DNA of 6,975 bases from Rubrivivax sp. Lineage in GTDB: Bacteria > Pseudomonadota > Gammaproteobacteria > Burkholderiales > Burkholderiaceae_C. Below the pieces are notes generated by a model. It was given only the letters and a program-made list of their open reading frames with translations. It was not told the origin of the DNA and made no database searches. The stretch covers positions 1-6,975 of the forward strand of contig JADZCL010000104.1 in NCBI GenBank assembly GCA_020851615.1. The letters run 5' to 3'. The position numbers and the translations under genes were made by a program. How positions within the stretch are numbered: the stretch's first letter is position 1; each line of letters starts with the position of its first letter. Below, in pieces: positions 6,296 to 6,975 of the stretch.

Positions 6296-6975
6296 ATGCC
6301 GTCCGCATCGAGCGACCCGCTGTCGGGCATCACCGTCATCGAGCGGGGTTGGCTCTCGGCCAACAACGTGCTGATCCACGCCGCCGCGGGTGAGGCCGGT
6401 GCGCTGCTGGTCGATACCGCGCACGTCAACCACGCGGTGCAGACGCTGGCGCTCGTCGAGCAGGCGCTGGCGGGGCGCCCTCTCGAGCGCATCATCAACA
6501 CGCATCTGCACTCCGATCACTGCGGCGGCAACGCCGTGCTGCAACAGGCCTTCGGCGTGCCGGTGGCGATTCCGCCGGGGCAGGCCGATGCGGTCGTGAC
6601 CTGGGACGAGGACGCGCTCAGTTACCGCGCCACCGGCCAGCGCATGCAGCCCTTCTGCCACGATGCGCTGATCGCCCCCGGCGAGCTGCTGCGCGCAGGC
6701 GGGCGCGACTGGGAGATCGTCGCCGCACCCGGCCACGACCCGGACATGGTGATGCTCTTCGACCGGGGCGCCGGCGTGCTGCTGTCGGCCGATGCGCTGT
6801 GGGAGAACGGCTTCGGCGTCATCTTCCCCGAGATCGCCGGAGAACCCGGCTTTGGCGATCAGCAGGCGGTGCTCGACCTCGTTGCCAGCCTGCCGGTGCG
6901 GCTGGTCGTGCCGGGGCACGGGCGGCCCTTTGCCGATATCGGCGCTGCGCTGGCGCGCGCGCAGGCGCGCTTGCA
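6296..6975 (+). CDS. Metallo-beta-lactamase-fold hydrolase, 3' end cut by right edge
   Basis: A metal-dependent hydrolase of the MBL superfamily; 226 codons are visible and the gene runs off the window, probably close to its natural end. The complete two-metal ligand set is present: HLHSDHCGGN gives His70, His72, Asp74 and His75; APGHDPD gives His147; SADALWENGFG gives bridging Asp166; and VPGHGRPF gives His208. The GERGWLSANN-like opening and LLVDTAHVNH strand are typical of the soluble glyoxalase II-like branch, which includes thioesterases and lactonases. No signal peptide is visible, so it is probably cytoplasmic rather than a secreted antibiotic beta-lactamase. It follows the MFS gene after 39 bases with no terminator between them. 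The substrate is unknown. Confidence 0.92.
   Translation, partial: MPSASSDPLSGITVIERGWLSANNVLIHAAAGEAGALLVDTAHVNHAVQTLALVEQALAGRPLERIINTHLHSDHCGGNAVLQQAFGVPVAIPPGQADAVVTWDEDALSYRATGQRMQPFCHDALIAPGELLRAGGRDWEIVAAPGHDPDMVMLFDRGAGVLLSADALWENGFGVIFPEIAGEPGFGDQQAVLDLVASLPVRLVVPGHGRPFADIGAALARAQARL

Noticed and set aside
4834..6393. 519-codon plus-strand frame across the HAD and MFS genes
   Set aside because: Its Ala/Arg/Gly-rich translation has no motif and overlaps two recognised genes in another phase.
6296..6975. MBL-fold gene as an antibiotic resistance beta-lactamase
   Set aside because: No signal peptide is seen and the sequence context resembles the glyoxalase II-like soluble branch; metal ligands alone do not show beta-lactamase activity.

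Overview
This is a GC-rich, gene-dense bacterial window. Strong G/C bias at third codon positions, protein sequences typical of Burkholderiales-like Betaproteobacteria, and an S-adenosylhomocysteine (SAH) riboswitch ahead of ahcY (an arrangement known from beta- and gammaproteobacteria) all point to a betaproteobacterium. The genus cannot be fixed from this sequence alone.

The left part (1-3742) reads leftward as one unit. A likely sigma-70 -10 element (3919-3924) is followed within about 20 bases by a clear SAH riboswitch aptamer (3827-3905). Next come a long leader hairpin (3767-3826), ahcY (adenosylhomocysteinase), a small unrecognised ORF coupled to the next gene, metF (methylenetetrahydrofolate reductase), and a PAS-PAS sensor histidine kinase that runs off the left edge. 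AhcY removes SAH and releases homocysteine, and MetF makes the methyl-folate used to remethylate it. The riboswitch therefore places methyl-cycle recycling under control of its own toxic by-product. A near-perfect 28-base inverted repeat between ahcY and metF partly covers the small ORF's ribosome-binding site.

The right part (4042-6975) reads rightward from the shared 299-base divergent intergenic region. It is a tight four-gene cluster: a 76-residue protein of unknown function, a HAD-IIB phosphatase, a YbfB/YjiJ-type MFS transporter, and a metallo-beta-lactamase-fold hydrolase cut by the right edge. The first three genes overlap stop-to-start (GTGA, ATGA). The fourth follows 39 bases later behind a strong Shine-Dalgarno. 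The joint role of these four genes is unknown.

No tRNA, rRNA, insertion sequence, CRISPR array, phage gene or convincing intrinsic terminator was seen. The most informative regulatory content is the SAH riboswitch with its leader hairpin and the ahcY-metF junction. The least understood genes are the 34-residue ORF and the 76-residue protein.
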